Shown here in pieces: positions 34,969 to 48,388 of a stretch of DNA of 64,000 nucleotides (its first letter is position 1; each line of letters begins with the position of its first letter). The stretch lies in the NCBI RefSeq assembly GCF_901709675.1, contig NC_051106.1, positions 5,278,001 through 5,342,000 on the forward strand, in the 5' to 3' direction. Made by a program: the position numbers and the translations under genes. The notes under the pieces are model-generated. The model saw only the letters and a program-made list of their open reading frames with translations. It was not told where the DNA came from and did not search any database. The DNA is from Syngnathus acus. Taxonomy: Eukaryota; Chordata; Actinopteri; Syngnathiformes; Syngnathidae.

Positions 34969-36969
34969 AGAGGATTGCAATGATATTCTGTTATGTATTA
35001 AGTGGGATTATAGTATAGTGCAACGTCTATGAAAAAGTTAATTTTGGAAGGCTGGTATTTGAAATGTTTGGTTTTGGAAAATGTCTCGCGGGGAATCAGA
35101 TCTTAAAACCTGTATTAAATACATAGTTATATTAAGATTTAAATAGTCATCATTATTTCTTCTGTCATCCTTCATTTGTCAAATTTGTTTTGCATCATCC
35201 TTTTAAATACATGAGCTCTCTGCATAGCGCCACCTCATGGCCATTCACCAGTACTCTTGTCCTAGGAGGCAGCGTTAAGATTGACATCACCTTATTGGGT
35301 TCTTATGGTCTAGGGATCTGGGGGCCCATGCAGTGATAAAATCACCTGCATTTTTTTTTCGCCAGAGAAATCCAACAGTGGTTTGAGTCAGTGATGTGGA
35401 AACATCAATTAAAACTTGGCAATCATCACTGAATTTGTCATTAGCCCAGAGGTGATGGCTTGAATTCCTGACAAACACACATGCGCACACACGTGAAAGA
35501 AGCCTGCCGGAATTCTTGAAATGATCTGATCTTCACTTTGAAGGAAATCAGACCCGCGTGCGTTTTTATCAGCTGTCAGAGTCATAGAGATATTTCAGTA
35601 GACCGAGCAGGAAATTAGGCTGTTAACTTCCAGCTTTCATCATTTAGTCTCACTATTCTTATACAGATGCTCCCTTCTATCTTCACCCTATGGCTGAACA
35701 CTTCTTCTCTGTCCTCTCAGAATGCTTCTCTGTTCTCCACTTTTTGTCCTCTCTTTCCCATCTGTCATACTTTTCCGTGATTTGGCTTTAGGCTTCAAGC
35801 GCAAAATCAATTTGAAGGAGGTCAGCAGGGGTCAGTGGCGGGACCAGAGCTGGAGCAAAATAAAATAAAATTACTGATTATCATGCAGACAACATATTGG
35901 AGCATCCATGACCTAGAAATATGTATGGAGTCCGCATGATGGTGGATAAGAAACAAATCTCAAGATGTGAGTGAGAAAAGGAAAACAAATTCATTCCAAA
36001 CTTACAGAATTGGCTGCAGTGTGAAAGAGCAAGGGCAGTTTTGATTGACTGTTGAAAGCTCAACACTGACCCGGTGAGATATATTCCAGTCGCCTGAGGC
36101 TTTCGACGGATATTTGCGCTTCATAAATGTGTATTTGTGCGTATTTTCACTTGCAGAAACTTTAGAGAAGCTTACAAATACTAAAGTACTACCAAGAAAG
36201 CAAAAAGGAAGTAGCTGTAAATTCTTGACAGTTCAAGGCACGACCTCTATGTGATCGCATTCATATGCTGCGACCCCATGCCGTGAGTACTGAATGATTT
36301 ATCCAGCATATGACTTGAACTGTATTGAACTGAACCATCACACAGATTGATCTAGGCTCATAAAACTATGCTTCAATAAAGATCCTGTTGGACATTTCCT
36401 GCTTGAACTGCATCGTTTGCTATAAGTTAACTAGGAATTAGGCAAATTATGATCCAGGAGCTTGAGATGGACCACTCAAATGTCGAATGTCCCCTAGTGA
36501 CCCTAAAAAGCCCACACTCCTTCAGAATAACATGTTTATCTTGGATCACTTTTAGAATATGCTCGTTTTGCCTCAGCGACCCGGCCGGGGAAAACAATGC
36601 AGCCACTGTTGGGTATAAAGGACAAAGGTCATATTTTCCAGACAGCCTGCAAAGAACCATGACCCCGGTTTCCCCACTTAAAGTAAGCGTGTCTTTAGTT
36701 GTGGAACTCTGGGGTCCCACACGGTGTGAGACATCAATGCAAGGGGAAGGCGCAAATGACAAGGAAAGGCCTGAACTATGTCTGTGCTCTCTAACCTGCC
36801 ACTGAGTTCTAGAGGTCTTGGCCTGTCTTCCAGTGGATGTGACAAGCCACCAGAGATGCTGCCTTTTGGGCTTGTCACACACAACATATTATTCCACCGT
36901 GACAACCTGTCAGCTAAGACTTGCAAAGTATCATTTTTGGGTAAAGCAACTTTTCTCTGTTTTTACTGC
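34969..36969. other. Non-coding stretch, no gene seen
   Basis: The region 36427-36926 is open on both strands at once (151, 118 and 82 codons), which points to a stop-poor composition rather than a gene. No domain or splice pattern is recognised. Confidence 0.5.
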
Positions 36970-37330
36970 GAATTGAATGGAGGCTGATGTGAGAAGACAG
37001 TATTGGTTAGCTAATTTTGAAGGGAGAGTAATTGCTATAAGATGGAGACTCTGATCATTGTTAGTATATCCTTAGGGATCAATAAATTATCCAACTAAAT
37101 GGAAGCTTGGATTATTTTTCGCTAACATGAAGGCGAGTATAATTGTTTTTGCGAGCTAAAATGGAGGCTCCAACTATAGCTTGTGAGGCTATGGTAATTG
37201 CTACAAATTCCTTTGGGATAAATAAATTATTTACCGAAATGGAAGCAAGCGTTATATTGTTGCAAATGATGGAGTATAAGGTCGTGGTAGATAAAATGAG
37301 GCTCGATCTAGCTTGATCGTTAAGGTCCTC
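36970..37330. repeat. Decayed tandem array, six units of about 60 bp
   Basis: An ATGGAGGCT or ATGGAAGC-type word recurs at 36977, 37042, 37099, 37161, 37239 and 37296 (spacings 65, 57, 62, 78 and 57 bp). The last copy is shortened to ATGAGGCTC. Surrounding words recur too: GTAATTGCTA appears twice, and AATAAATTAT appears twice upstream of AAATGGAAGC. The units are clearly related but strongly diverged. It is read as an old minisatellite or the remains of a tandemly repeated element. No coding sense is seen. Confidence 0.6.
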
Positions 37331-40300
37331 CATTTTTTTCTGAACCTGCTCCGTAATCTAAATGTTCTGACCTAAATATTTGGGTATCTAGAGCAAACAT
37401 TTTTTCTGTCTTCATTATGGCCTCTCTGACATTTGTACATGCAACCTTTCAACCCAAGAATCATTTCCCCAAAAGCTGATGAGGGAACATATTAAAATGA
37501 TTCAAGGAAATAGTAGCCATGAAAACCAGAATATAAGTATCCTCTATCTTGCCACACACTCACTGACCTCACCACCTATGTTCATTCCTGCGGGACATGC
37601 CAACATTCCACTTCCCATAGACAAAGTGCGGTGGCAGCCAGGTGACTTAGATATCTTTTTTTCTTACGCGCTCAGCACATCTTTATCCCACAGGCTTGAA
37701 TGTACAAATAGATTTCAAATTAGAGCCTGTGCTTTAATTTTCTAATGCACTGACCCGTTCTACAGTGGCGTAATAGCAAGTCCCTGTGTGACAATTAAAA
37801 TAAATCATGTCTGAACAGAATTCGCTATATGTATTCATGCCTCATCAGTAACTGAATTGACGGGAATGATTTATCCCAGGGAACTTAAATACCAATGCCC
37901 ACACGGCGTAGTGCTAGCACACTCCACTTTCACACTTTTCAGCCCCCCTGTTGTGTGTAATGAAATTGACGCGTCCGTGATGAATGAATGGATGTGGGTA
38001 GAAGGACATCACTTGTTTCTAAACACGCTGAACCTTGTCAAGAACTAAAAGGAATGCGTCCAAGCACAACTTATTTGAAGTTTAATATCGGGTTGTGTGG
38101 ACTTTTATTTGCTTCAGCTGTTTTAGGGAAAAGCTTCTCGGCAAAAGTAATGACCCTTTTGTGAACTGCAGTAAACTATCAGAAAGGGGAAACATTTTTT
38201 TATATCGTTTGCTATCGTTGTGTTTTAATGAATGATGGCTATTTGTCAAAACGATTTTTGCTGGAAAAAAAGGTGACACTTTGAAGTTTGAATGTCATTA
38301 GAATGCGGTTCGTCGCCAGCTATCAACATGATCCGACTTGCATTCTGAAATCATTCACCCTTTTCATGACTTGGGACATCCCCAACCTCGGCTTCATCCT
38401 CATCAAGCCTTGCTTTCTCTGCTTTTTTTAAAAAAAATTTATTAATCCCGTCTCATTTGAAATTTCAAAACCATCAATGGGAATTATTCAAATCCCCGAG
38501 GTATGAAATAGCTGTGAGGGAGCTACGGAAGACACTCATTAACCTCAAATAGAGAGGAGCCCACAGTAAATCTCGATGAATCCTCCCCGTCGTGGAAATC
38601 TGATTAGTTACGGTGGCTGTACTTAATCTAAGTTGAAGGTAGAAGTTAATTTAGTCCACTGTATGCCAAGTAATTTACTGCGTTGTTTTCTTCAACAGCT
38701 TTTTAAATATACTATATTCCATGAGAAATTCTATGATGAGGTTTTTCTGCAGAGACTTGGTATATATTTTTAAAAAGGCCTTCTAAGGTTTATGTTTATA
38801 CATTTAGTAGCCAGCTGTGCAGTAATAAATACATGCAAAATATACAATAGTTGATTTAAAAAAAAAAAGTTCTTCTTGAATGTGTTCATACTGGCACCAA
38901 TGGCAGCAACAAAACAATCGTAAATCGCGTGTGACGTCTTTGTCATGTTACAATTAAGCCTTAAATCTCGAACAATTGTAAGGGAAGCGCTGATTCTTTA
39001 AGTTTGGACGCTTAAGAGGATACTTATGGATTTGCTCACTGGAATCGTGTGTCTTGTTCAGAAGGTTTTGCAGATTACATCACGACTATGATGTTTTCAT
39101 TGTGTAAAGAATCTTTGGGAAAGAAGGTGGCTGTTGGACTTTTGATTTGTCGGAATTGTTCTCATTAGAAATATTTGAAATAGAGCTAATCCATTTTGAA
39201 AGCTTGAATTATAAAAGCACAGTATTAACAATTTAGCATAATCTCTAAATGTTTTGAACTTCAGCTTCCAAGTGAGTGTTGCAATGAGGAAATTAATGGA
39301 ATTTTTTTTAAACATATATATTTTGTCATATGGCTGGACAGCAGAATTCCCACACAAACTAAAATTCGCTATTTTCAGGAGAGTCACACCACATCCAAAT
39401 TAGATCGACAGCTGCTACTATACATGATTCCACAATTAGTCGTCTAATATGTCCCATTAATGCCGATGCGCCCTCACAGGAGGTGTTCTGCCTTATTTCC
39501 CAGAAAACATAGCCTACGTCTGGTGCCGCCGCCATTCTCTTCCATGCAGATGTCAATTAAAGCGTTGGCGGAGCGCGCACATCTGCCCGTGTGATATCTC
39601 CACCGAAGCATAAATAGCAACCATTAGTTGGCAAGCTCAATCTTTCCCATCATTTCTAGTGTGCAGCAATTAAAGCAACACTGTTATCTTCTGCATTATC
39701 TTTAAAGCAGAGATGCTAGATAATCCGGGTCACATGACCTCAGCATGTCTACAGTCAAGGGGAGGGATTTCTTCCTCGGATGTGTTATTCGCTACAGAGC
39801 GGCTTCTCTACTGTTGTCTTGAGAACATCTTGTTATCACATCTTGTGCTCGACCACCTGCTGAGTTCACAGAGCTATCAGCATCCCTCGTGACCTGCGTT
39901 TGCCTCTGTGTGCCTCTGCTGGAGACCTTGGATATGTTAAACACCCCCATACTGACACCCCCAGTTCCTTACACACGGCTCCCTCTGAAAATAGTTCATC
40001 GGGAGCACTCATTTGTACACACGCACGCCCCCGAACAAAGTTTCCTACGAAAGCGACCTACCTACTGTGAGTTTGTATTGACTTGTCGCGGGGCTGCGGC
40101 AGATCACTAGCTGTTTGTCGGAAACAAGGCGCCTCTCTCCAAAAGCAACACGCTCTAAGTGTTTGGATTACAGCGGTATACATTTGTATAACGCCTGCGA
40201 TAATGGGATAAAGCGGCTTCCGTGTGCAAAATCTGTATGGAGAATGGATTATTCCAAAGCTCTGCCTATGGGATGCTGAACCCAGGAGTTATCACAAGCA

Positions 40301-40441
40301 GTCAGCAATTCAAGTGTGTGCATTGCCTCAGAAAAGCGCTTGTGATGCCACGTTTCATGTCTGAGTTCAATTCTCCGAGGAGAAAGAAAAAATGGCCAGG
40401 GTAGGCTGCCGGTTTTTCGCCCGTAATTACAAAAGAGTTAA
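37331..40441. other. Non-coding stretch, no gene seen
   Basis: The part 38440-38600 mixes ATTA words with G+C-richer blocks and is free of simple repeats, so it might be a conserved element. Nothing specific supports this. No gene or mobile element is recognised. Confidence 0.45.
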
Positions 40442-40742
40442 ATTTGCATTTGCTTTACATTAGGATTGCGTACATGGCTCGGATTTATTTATCGTTATCT
40501 CACCCATGATAGAGGAACCAGCTTAACTTGTTTGTGTGTTTCTCTTGATAGCCATTATAGAGGAAAATTAGCCTTTCCGTGCATACAAAAGCAATTACCA
40601 GCAATTTCTACACATTTTATCCAAACATGTCACCAATTAGAGGACCATTTCGGGGGTGACTGATAAGACCAATAGCTCTCACATTGAACATCAGAGGTGT
40701 GGACAGACAGCACGTCCCACTCTATTTTTTTTTTATTTGCAT
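40442..40742. promoter_or_regulatory. Two POU octamers, possible regulatory element
   Basis: ATTTGCAT occurs at 40442-40449 and 40735-40742. The first lies in GAGTTAAATTTGCATTTGC just after GTAATTACAAAAG, so a TAATTA core and an octamer sit about 20 bp apart. Transcription-factor binding is inferred from motif shape only. Confidence 0.22.
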
Positions 40743-42687
40743 CTCTGTCCCAAATACTAGCGCAGCTAATTTCACCCACAGTAAGGGTGCACTGGTGGAA
40801 AACAAATAAAGCTGAGATGATAACATTGCTTTGATGCTAACATGGCAGCTACGGTGTCAGGTAAGCAGGACGTTCAGTGTCTCCAGCTTGGATTGTTTTC
40901 ATGTTTGTGTTGATTGTGGTAGTTTATTATTGTGGACTTTAGAAGTACCAAGGCTACACAGAAAAAGGAAAAACAGCTATTTGTGACTTTATGTAAAGGA
41001 ATAAAATATGATAACCGCTGTTACTTTTGTATTTAGTAATGAGCCCATGTACTTCGGCACATATAATATTTTGCATTTAATCATTTTGAAAAAACATTTT
41101 CAGTAACTTTTGACATTGCTCGTCATAATTTATTGTGTCCCTAATACGCCTTTGTATATTACAAAGTTTCCGGAACACCTTAATTTGATTTACCCGAACA
41201 TGAATGATGTCAATTCTCTCATTTCTTTATTGACTCTAATGGTTTTATGCAAGTATTTGCCCTTCCTCTCCGAGTCCTGTTATAAATCTCGGATGACATC
41301 TTTGAATCTGTCCTTTCATTAGTCCAAACAAGCTTATCTGCTTAAAGTCTTTGGCTTAGACCCCATTCTCACTGAGAAATGACTCACCTCCATATTGCTT
41401 GCTTATTCACTCCCAGCAACAATTACGTCACCCCTGTGACTGGCTCGTAGAGATTACAGACTTATTTGTGCAAATCCTCTTTTTACATGACAGCAAATGC
41501 TCCGCCAGAGGTCTGTGGATGAGACTCGGAGGAGACAGTCAAAGAACAATGATTCGGGGGACTTTGCAGTAACTCAACTTTAGAGTAGGAGTCAGAGAGT
41601 GATTGATTATGAAGATGCTGACATCATACAACTGTACTTAGGTCAGCAGTCAGGAAAATCAGAAGGAAAACAAAAGACAGATTAAAGCTCGGCATCATTT
41701 AAGGACGATTTACGCCGCAGGTCTGATTTGGATCTGAAGATATCGGATTTCTTGCATTTCTTTCAACTTACACCATCTCAATCCAAACAGTAAGAATCTA
41801 AGAAGCACAAAATAACCTCTAGTACTTCCATATTGTGTGTTTGTTTGCACACAGTGTGCAGATGTTGTTCACAACACAAAACATACTTGGGATTAAAAAA
41901 CAAGATTAAAGATGATCTCATCCAGTCCAGCCTGTCAGGGCTACTGTATTGCACAAGGCCCATGATTCTGCCATTCATTTATTTGGGGCGCCATATATAC
42001 TTGGGAGGAATGGTGCAGGATTGCGAACTCAATCACGGCACTCGGGGGTGTCAGCGCACAGGGCGCACCCCGTGAATCACACACTGAAAGGCTATCACCC
42101 AAACCTCCAAGGTCCACTGCCAACTCATCAGTCATCGCCGAGCACATCGGGCCGCCGACTGATCAGGCATGCACACTCTCGGGCCACCGGGGACATTCGC
42201 AAACGGAGGGCCATGCCCCCCCCCCCCCCGGTCTGTCCACACCAATATACGTATTCCAAGGTCTGACTGTGACTTTGCCTTTCAAAATTCTGTCACTCTT
42301 TCCAGATTGTGTATTAAAGTGAAGGCCACACTAGCGGGTTTTGTCACATTGGCTGCCTGCTCAAGATGGATTTTCATACTTTTTATTTATGGCTGTGATG
42401 TTTAAAGGTAGCAGCATACTTCAGTGTTTGTCAAATAGCTAAGCCCTTGTTACATACTGAGTGTGCTGGGGGGGGGACAATTGTAGTTGCATTTACTTTA
42501 CAGTACGGCTCATAATAAAAGTTATGTATAAAAAAATCTAAGACTATCATCACACCTGCTGCTCCTCCCCAAACTGCCCCTTGTAGCTGGGGTACCCAGC
42601 AAATGGTAATAAAAAAAAAACAGATTTATCGATTTTTTTTCGTGAGTTGCAGCCCTATGGGTAGATAGCTAAATGGGCAGACAGGTA
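40743..42687. other. Non-coding stretch with a G+C-rich patch
   Basis: The part 41995-42235 is distinctly G+C-rich and ends in a 14-C run (42216-42229). Frames on both strands stay open across it (80, 68, 105 and 78 codons), none recognised. No promoter or exon structure is seen. Confidence 0.45.
42216..42229. repeat. Poly-C tract (14 C)
   Basis: An uninterrupted 14-C run at the edge of a G+C-rich patch. Confidence 0.93.
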
Positions 42688-42845
42688 CCGTCATTTCTGG
42701 ACTATAAGCCACAGCCAAAAATAAGACGCACCAGCTAAAATTAGGTGGAAATCCCGTTTTGTTCATATATAAGCCGCACTGGGCTATAAGCCGCGGGGTT
42801 CAAAGCTTATGCAAAAAGTAGCGAATTCAAGTCCGGAAAATACGG
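42688..42845 (-). mobile_element. MITE copy C, 158 bp, second subfamily
   Basis: The right end read outward-in (CCGTATTTTCCGGACTT) and the left end (CCGTCATTTCTGGACTATAA) form an imperfect inverted repeat with TA on each side (42686-42687 and 42846-42847). In reverse complement it shares CATAAGCTTTGAACCCCGCG and CGGCTTATAGCCCAGTG with copy D at 5368, so these two form one subfamily. The ends are related to those of copies A and B, but the interiors differ. No coding capacity. Confidence 0.78.
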
Positions 42846-42847
42846 TA

Positions 42848-45800
42848 TATAAATGGTCTTTTGTAAAGAAAAATAATGGTTTGAACAACCACTAATGTCA
42901 CTGTAATTGAATTGTGTATGTTTGTTTACATACTGTATACATAATATTTTGATTATTTTATTTCTTATGCTCCAACATAGCTGTCATATAATTCAGCTGG
43001 TTCTTGTTATGAAGGTGTGCTGGGCCAGGACTGAAAGTTCTGCAAAGCAGGTTCCTGCTATCTTATATATCCACATTCCATTTTCCTTTTAGAGCATAAT
43101 TTTACAAGCACTTGGCTGGTAGGTTTCCCCCAGCATTTGTCCAACATGATGTGAGCAATGTGGCCAAAAAGACAGAAACGCATAAATGAGTGCCAAGAGG
43201 CGTGTGCGACATGAGGGATAATGTAAATTTGCATGATTACGTGGACAGATGAGTGATTTACCTGCGCTTGGGCGTGACAGCCATTTGACATGAAAAATGC
43301 ATGAGGTGGCGATGTGATCCCGTGTTCTTTAACTGTAGTCAACGTGGCTCCCCTGTACTTGATGTGGAACCACCGTTAGTTTTTGCCCCTATTTTTCATT
43401 TTTTCAGGTTTAAAGAACAATTTGTGACCAGTCCAGAATATAATCTGCCTTTTGCCCAATACAATAATAGAATCGGCTCCATTCCAGCTGACCTAAGCTC
43501 ACCGGGGGCTCACTCGTAGTCTCGCCCTATAAGTACAAATTTGAAACATAATTAGTTGAACAGTCCCATTGCTTGTTTAAGTTACATAGGCCAGCACTCC
43601 TGATTCTGAAGGCCTTGGCAGATTCGATTGACATGGCAGAATAAAAAGGCTGAAATTTAATTGGACAGACAAAACCCCCACAAATGGACTGAAAGCTGTG
43701 CGGCCAAGAGGAATATTACAAAATAAAGAGAATAGACTGTTGGGAATTAATTAATGCAATTCCATCTAAAAATATCGACTATACATGTAGGTCATTGCTT
43801 CTGATAGTGTTTAGGTCAACAGAGAAGGCCTTGCTGGCGAAACCCGACTATCATATCAGCCCATGATGCTTGGAACTCATAAATGGTACCTCGTGGTACC
43901 CGCTTTTGTCAACGGAATAGAGTAAAGCCATCTTGAGCCAAGGAATACAATACTGAATACTTTATGGAAAATGGGGCCAACATTCTCCAAGCTTCTCTTA
44001 AGTTTTCCAATTAGACTTTTCAAAGTATTATCTGTCAAATTCACTTGCTCCATTGGCCCAGCGCACGAGATACACCGCGTCTCTTTTGCTCCGCACATTT
44101 GGCAAAACACGCCCAGACTATTAGAAAATAAATGCTATGGTGTTATCCTTCTCCTCAGTCTGATACACCTGTTGGCCAAGCAATCAAACTAAAGCAAACA
44201 CTATAATAATCCATTAACATAATGTTTGAATTAAAAATAAAAATAGAGAGGATGGAGATAGATTTTTTTTAAATGTAAGAAGGAGTCAGCGAGTTGTTGG
44301 TTTGGGAGGAGAAATATTTGATTAATCTTCTTAACACGTTTCATGTGCAGACTCTTTGAGTTAATTTCAAGGACCATGCCTAAAGCAGATTACCTCCCCA
44401 TGCTCCTGCACATTTGCTCATGAGTGATTTTGTTTATTCATGTTTTATATTATAATGCTCCTCCTGCCGTCTGCCCGCCGCGGAACCACCAGCAAAAAAT
44501 GCAATTTATTTCCCGCTTGTGCACACGATGGAGACAGCTGATAATGTCACCAGAAAATATGAAGACTGCTGGGACGGGACCAAGGAGCATACTATTTGTG
44601 TATAAAATGTTTTGTGCTATTTAAACCAACTCCAATGACACAGATATAGTCTCGGAAAGTTACCCTGGTTAGCGTTGTCATTTCTTAGCAGAACTTGTGC
44701 GTCTATTTATTATGGTTTTGATTTACAAACAGTATGCACCATTTCCCTGTAGATCTAAATTGACGTGTAATTACAGAGGGTTCATACAAAGGTCAAAAAG
44801 GTGATCAAGTTGGCGGACATTGTGCATAGCCGCAATCACACTTAGCATCAGAAGCTTTTATGACTCTTGCGCCTCCCTCGTATGAAACACCACCGACACT
44901 GCAATGTTGTGACATATATGACACAGCCTGCTCATATATCATCGTCTCTCTCTTCAGTCCTGCTAATATGGATTTATATGTCGCGCTGACAGTGATAGGA
45001 CGGCTGACGTAATTGTTTACACGCCGAGGAGGGTGATGACAACCCTCTTTGCCCGGCCCGATTTATGGCCGGCGGGTGCCCATCCTCACTGCTGGTATAC
45101 ATTGCATGGTGTGTCCTTGCTTTATTGATCCCGCTCCTCACAAGTTCACAACTTCCGTGTTTCTGACGCTTTGACAGGAAAGAGATTTAGCGAAGGGATG
45201 AGGTCAGACAGAGGGAGGATGGATGGAGTGTATACAACGTAGGTAGTCTCGGATGAAATGGTGATGAAAATGGTAGAGCAAGCAAATGGATAGAATGAGA
45301 GGGATTTCATCTTTTCACCTTTTGCTCTTCGCAAATTTAAATGCCTTCTAACACTCCCTCAAGCGCTTCGGCAGAACAAGAACAAACATCTACAAAGATG
45401 GTGTCCACTATATTTGAAGAGATCCTTCCATCATGGTAGTTCTTCAAATCTAGGAGACTTTGAATGTCCTTGGGGGATTTACACTAGAGACACATATGCT
45501 CACAAAACCCACAGGGAGGGTGAAAAAGGCAACCAAGACCAGGACACGTGTTCAACCTGCCAGCCCTTAAGGGAGGATAAAACCGAGGCTTTGCGATGTT
45601 TATGTCAACCCGTTCTGCAGCCTAATTGGCTTGGTAATCAGTACAGTAAACCAGTACATCCTCCATCTATTTATGTGATGCTCAAACACTTTTGTCCTGT
45701 GGTCATGTACACTATTCATTGTTAATAACGTGACGGCTTCTTCCTCCTCTGCCGGTGCACTGTTGGATCGCTCATTAGAGGCATGCAAGGAGACGCCGCT

Positions 45801-46274
45801 CCTTGTTGTAAATCCTTTTTAACTCAGCCACGCTCTGATAAAAATTTGCCGATGATAAAATATCACTGTGCAATATTCAATTATTTTTTGTATATTTTTT
45901 TAAAAGCAGATCCCAATGACGCAAGATATACCAGATTCAACGTGATTATTTTTGTTTGTATTTATAATATTTGGTACTGGGCCTAATGTGTGTAAAGAAA
46001 TGTAATTGTCTCAATCAAACCAAGTCTATTCAGTAAAATCAAAGCACAGTGATCCAGTAATAAGTATAAATATATCCGCTCATGTGGCTACTATTTGACA
46101 ATTATTTGCTGTTGTATGTTTTCACCTGATTGGATGACTCCAGAGGACATACTATCACTCATTTTAGGTGTGCATGATCCAAAACTAAAACGGGTCACCA
46201 AATTACCCCGACGTTTGTGTGTACCTGCCCAATTATGATTGATCTCTGCAAGGGAAAACAAAGTGGTGCATTTT
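42848..46274. other. Non-coding stretch, no gene seen
   Basis: It holds a POU octamer ATTTGCAT at 43227 and short open frames on both strands. The part 44990-45080 is G+C-richer and free of simple repeats. Nothing is recognised as gene, RNA or mobile element. Confidence 0.45.
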
Positions 46275-46468
46275 ATTTGCATGTTAAAAGCCACTCAGTC
46301 TCCTCACTCACCCCCCCACCCCCTGCCATAATTATCTCCAATGTGAAATGCTATTTAGGTATTCATAATTTATTTTCTGTGAGGGGACGGCACAATAGAC
46401 AAGCTTGGAACATTCTGCCAAGCCTGTCTTTTTTTTTTTTTTTTGATAATTGAAAATCTGATTTGCAT
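46275..46468. promoter_or_regulatory. Two POU octamers 186 bp apart, possible regulatory element
   Basis: ATTTGCAT at 46275-46282 and at 46461-46468, on the same strand. CCATAATTATCTCC and CATAATTTATTTTC lie between them, along with a 16-T run at 46429-46444. The pair on one strand is unusual for an 8-base word, but regulatory activity is inferred only. Confidence 0.22.
46429..46444. repeat. Poly-T tract (16 T)
   Basis: An uninterrupted 16-T run. Confidence 0.93.
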
Positions 46469-48296
46469 GAAGGGAAAATCAAACACTCATTTCCATACAT
46501 GAGATTATTAGAAGATAACTGCCCGTGTTTGTTGTTCCATATTCGATCCGAGCTTTCGCACATAATTGCTAAACACCACAAATAGGTCTAAAGTGGAATT
46601 CGCCGAGCAACTGGATGTTGTCATATCTGCCCCCAGAAAGTTTCTCTGTGCAATCAGGCGTATTTGTTTTGGTTGCACAGCCGCTGATTTCCAAATTAGG
46701 AGCCCGAAAAAAAATTCATAGCTCCCAAGCTGGGAACTGGCCAACTTCATAGACTGCAATTGCAGCCCAGCAGGACGTTTTAGCGGGAAGCAGATACACA
46801 ACTCCGACGATGCCAGTGGAAGCTAGTGATCTTTTTTTCCTATGTTGTGTACATGAGAGATCAGAGGTGTCCTGTTTCACCTCTGACAAAACAACCCATA
46901 TATTCTGTCTCTACCCCACCCTCTCTTACCAACACATCCGCAAATGTCTATTCCAGAAGGACACCATTAAAGATGGAGCCTCAGCTTCCCATTTCTGACT
47001 TGAAGCTCATTAATGCAGCTTCCAACATGGGTGGACACCAGGAGATTTCCTACAACGCCCACACCCAGCGACCCTTAATGTTTCCTCCCTTTAACACCCT
47101 CCCCAAAAGGAAAACATGATTAATGAGATTTATTTAGCAAGTAAAATTGGCCTGAACATTACTGGTCATGACTTCTAGTACACAGATGACACTTTTCAGT
47201 CCCAAACATTATTAATCAATTGAGACGCAGTAATCTGTTTTCCAATGTGAATGTTTTTTTAAATATCTCCTCGGGGAGTTGCTGTTGATCAAACATGTTG
47301 CACACTTACTCACAGACTGTGGAAATTAACACTGTAGTGATTGCTTACTTAATGTACTATCCATTTTCAACTATGAAAGCTGCACTGCATGCACCAAGTG
47401 GGATGTCAAATGTTTTTGCTAATGATTGGGTTAAATGAGAAACTGGATGATGATGAAATTAAAGGGTGGGGGGGGGGGGGGGAGTAATGATCAGTCACCG
47501 TTCTTGAAAGAAATAAGGGTTTCTCCTTAGGGTGTGGTTTTGCTGTTCCCAAAGCAGCAATTTTATCAGAACTGGACAGAATTACGCTCATTTAAATGAC
47601 CAAGAGTCGAATCCAGAACCCCACAGTCTTTTTTTTCCCTCAAAGCTAAATCCAATACAAAAACACACCCAATTGGCCGCACACTCACTGTACACAAGAT
47701 GTGCTTCCCCAGCCGAACAAGTGACGACCTCTATCGAATAGCCGGGAAAGGACAACTGTCAAATTAAATGACATGAGGTATATTTTATTTCTCTGTGTGC
47801 TATGTATTTTCGTCTGGGGCTCCGGCGCAGGTAATTGAAAAGCATTGCTCAGCGTAGCGTATGCACTCAGACACGCGATGAGGCCACCATTATGGTTCGG
47901 CATGGCCTGCAGGGATGAAGGGGTGGAAAGAAAGATAGAAGGGGCTGTGTGCCATGATAGAAATTTAGATTAACTGAGACCCTCACACTTGGCTCAATGT
48001 CAGCTAAGGGAATGGAAAAGCATGTTATCAAACTTCACATACAAACGGGACAAAATTGCTCCTATTTGTACTAGCTGTACTCTTATAAATGATTACCAAT
48101 TTAATTACAGCAGTTTATGATTGCTTATAGTACACTAGCACTTAAAAAGATTCTCTTTCTTATGGCCTTGTGCGCCGTAAATGGGCAGGGAGCGTGAATA
48201 CTCAGTTCCTCATGTAATAAGCATATAATTAAACCCCTCTGACAATTACATCATGCATTATCAGCCTAAGCCAGATCCATTACTCCTCGTCGATCG
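46469..48296. other. Non-coding stretch, no gene seen
   Basis: It holds a 15-G run at 47468-47482 and short open frames. No gene, RNA or mobile element is recognised. Confidence 0.5.
47468..47482. repeat. Poly-G tract (15 G)
   Basis: An uninterrupted 15-G run, able to form G-quadruplex-type structures in principle. Confidence 0.93.
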
Positions 48297-48386
48297 ATGG
48301 CTCGGCCACAATCGGCCTCCTACTCTGACCACACCGGGGACCGGCAGCCAGGCAGCTGCAGGCATCTTTGCTATATTGCAGCCCCG
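48297..48386 (+). other. Possible first coding exon (weak)
   Basis: ATG at 48297 has G at +4. It opens a frame of exactly 30 codons that ends at a consensus donor, CCG followed by GTAAGT at 48387. The stretch is G+C-richer than its flanks and follows an A+T-rich part with ATTA words. The peptide is rich in Ser, Arg, Gln and Cys and is not recognised. No TATA box or CpG island is evident upstream. A chance ATG-to-donor pairing of this length is quite possible. Confidence 0.15.
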
Positions 48387-48388
48387 GT

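Noticed and set aside
36427-36926. Frames of 151, 118 and 82 codons on both strands
   Set aside because: Several frames open at once on opposite strands point to a stop-poor composition. No domain, splice pattern or start context stands out.
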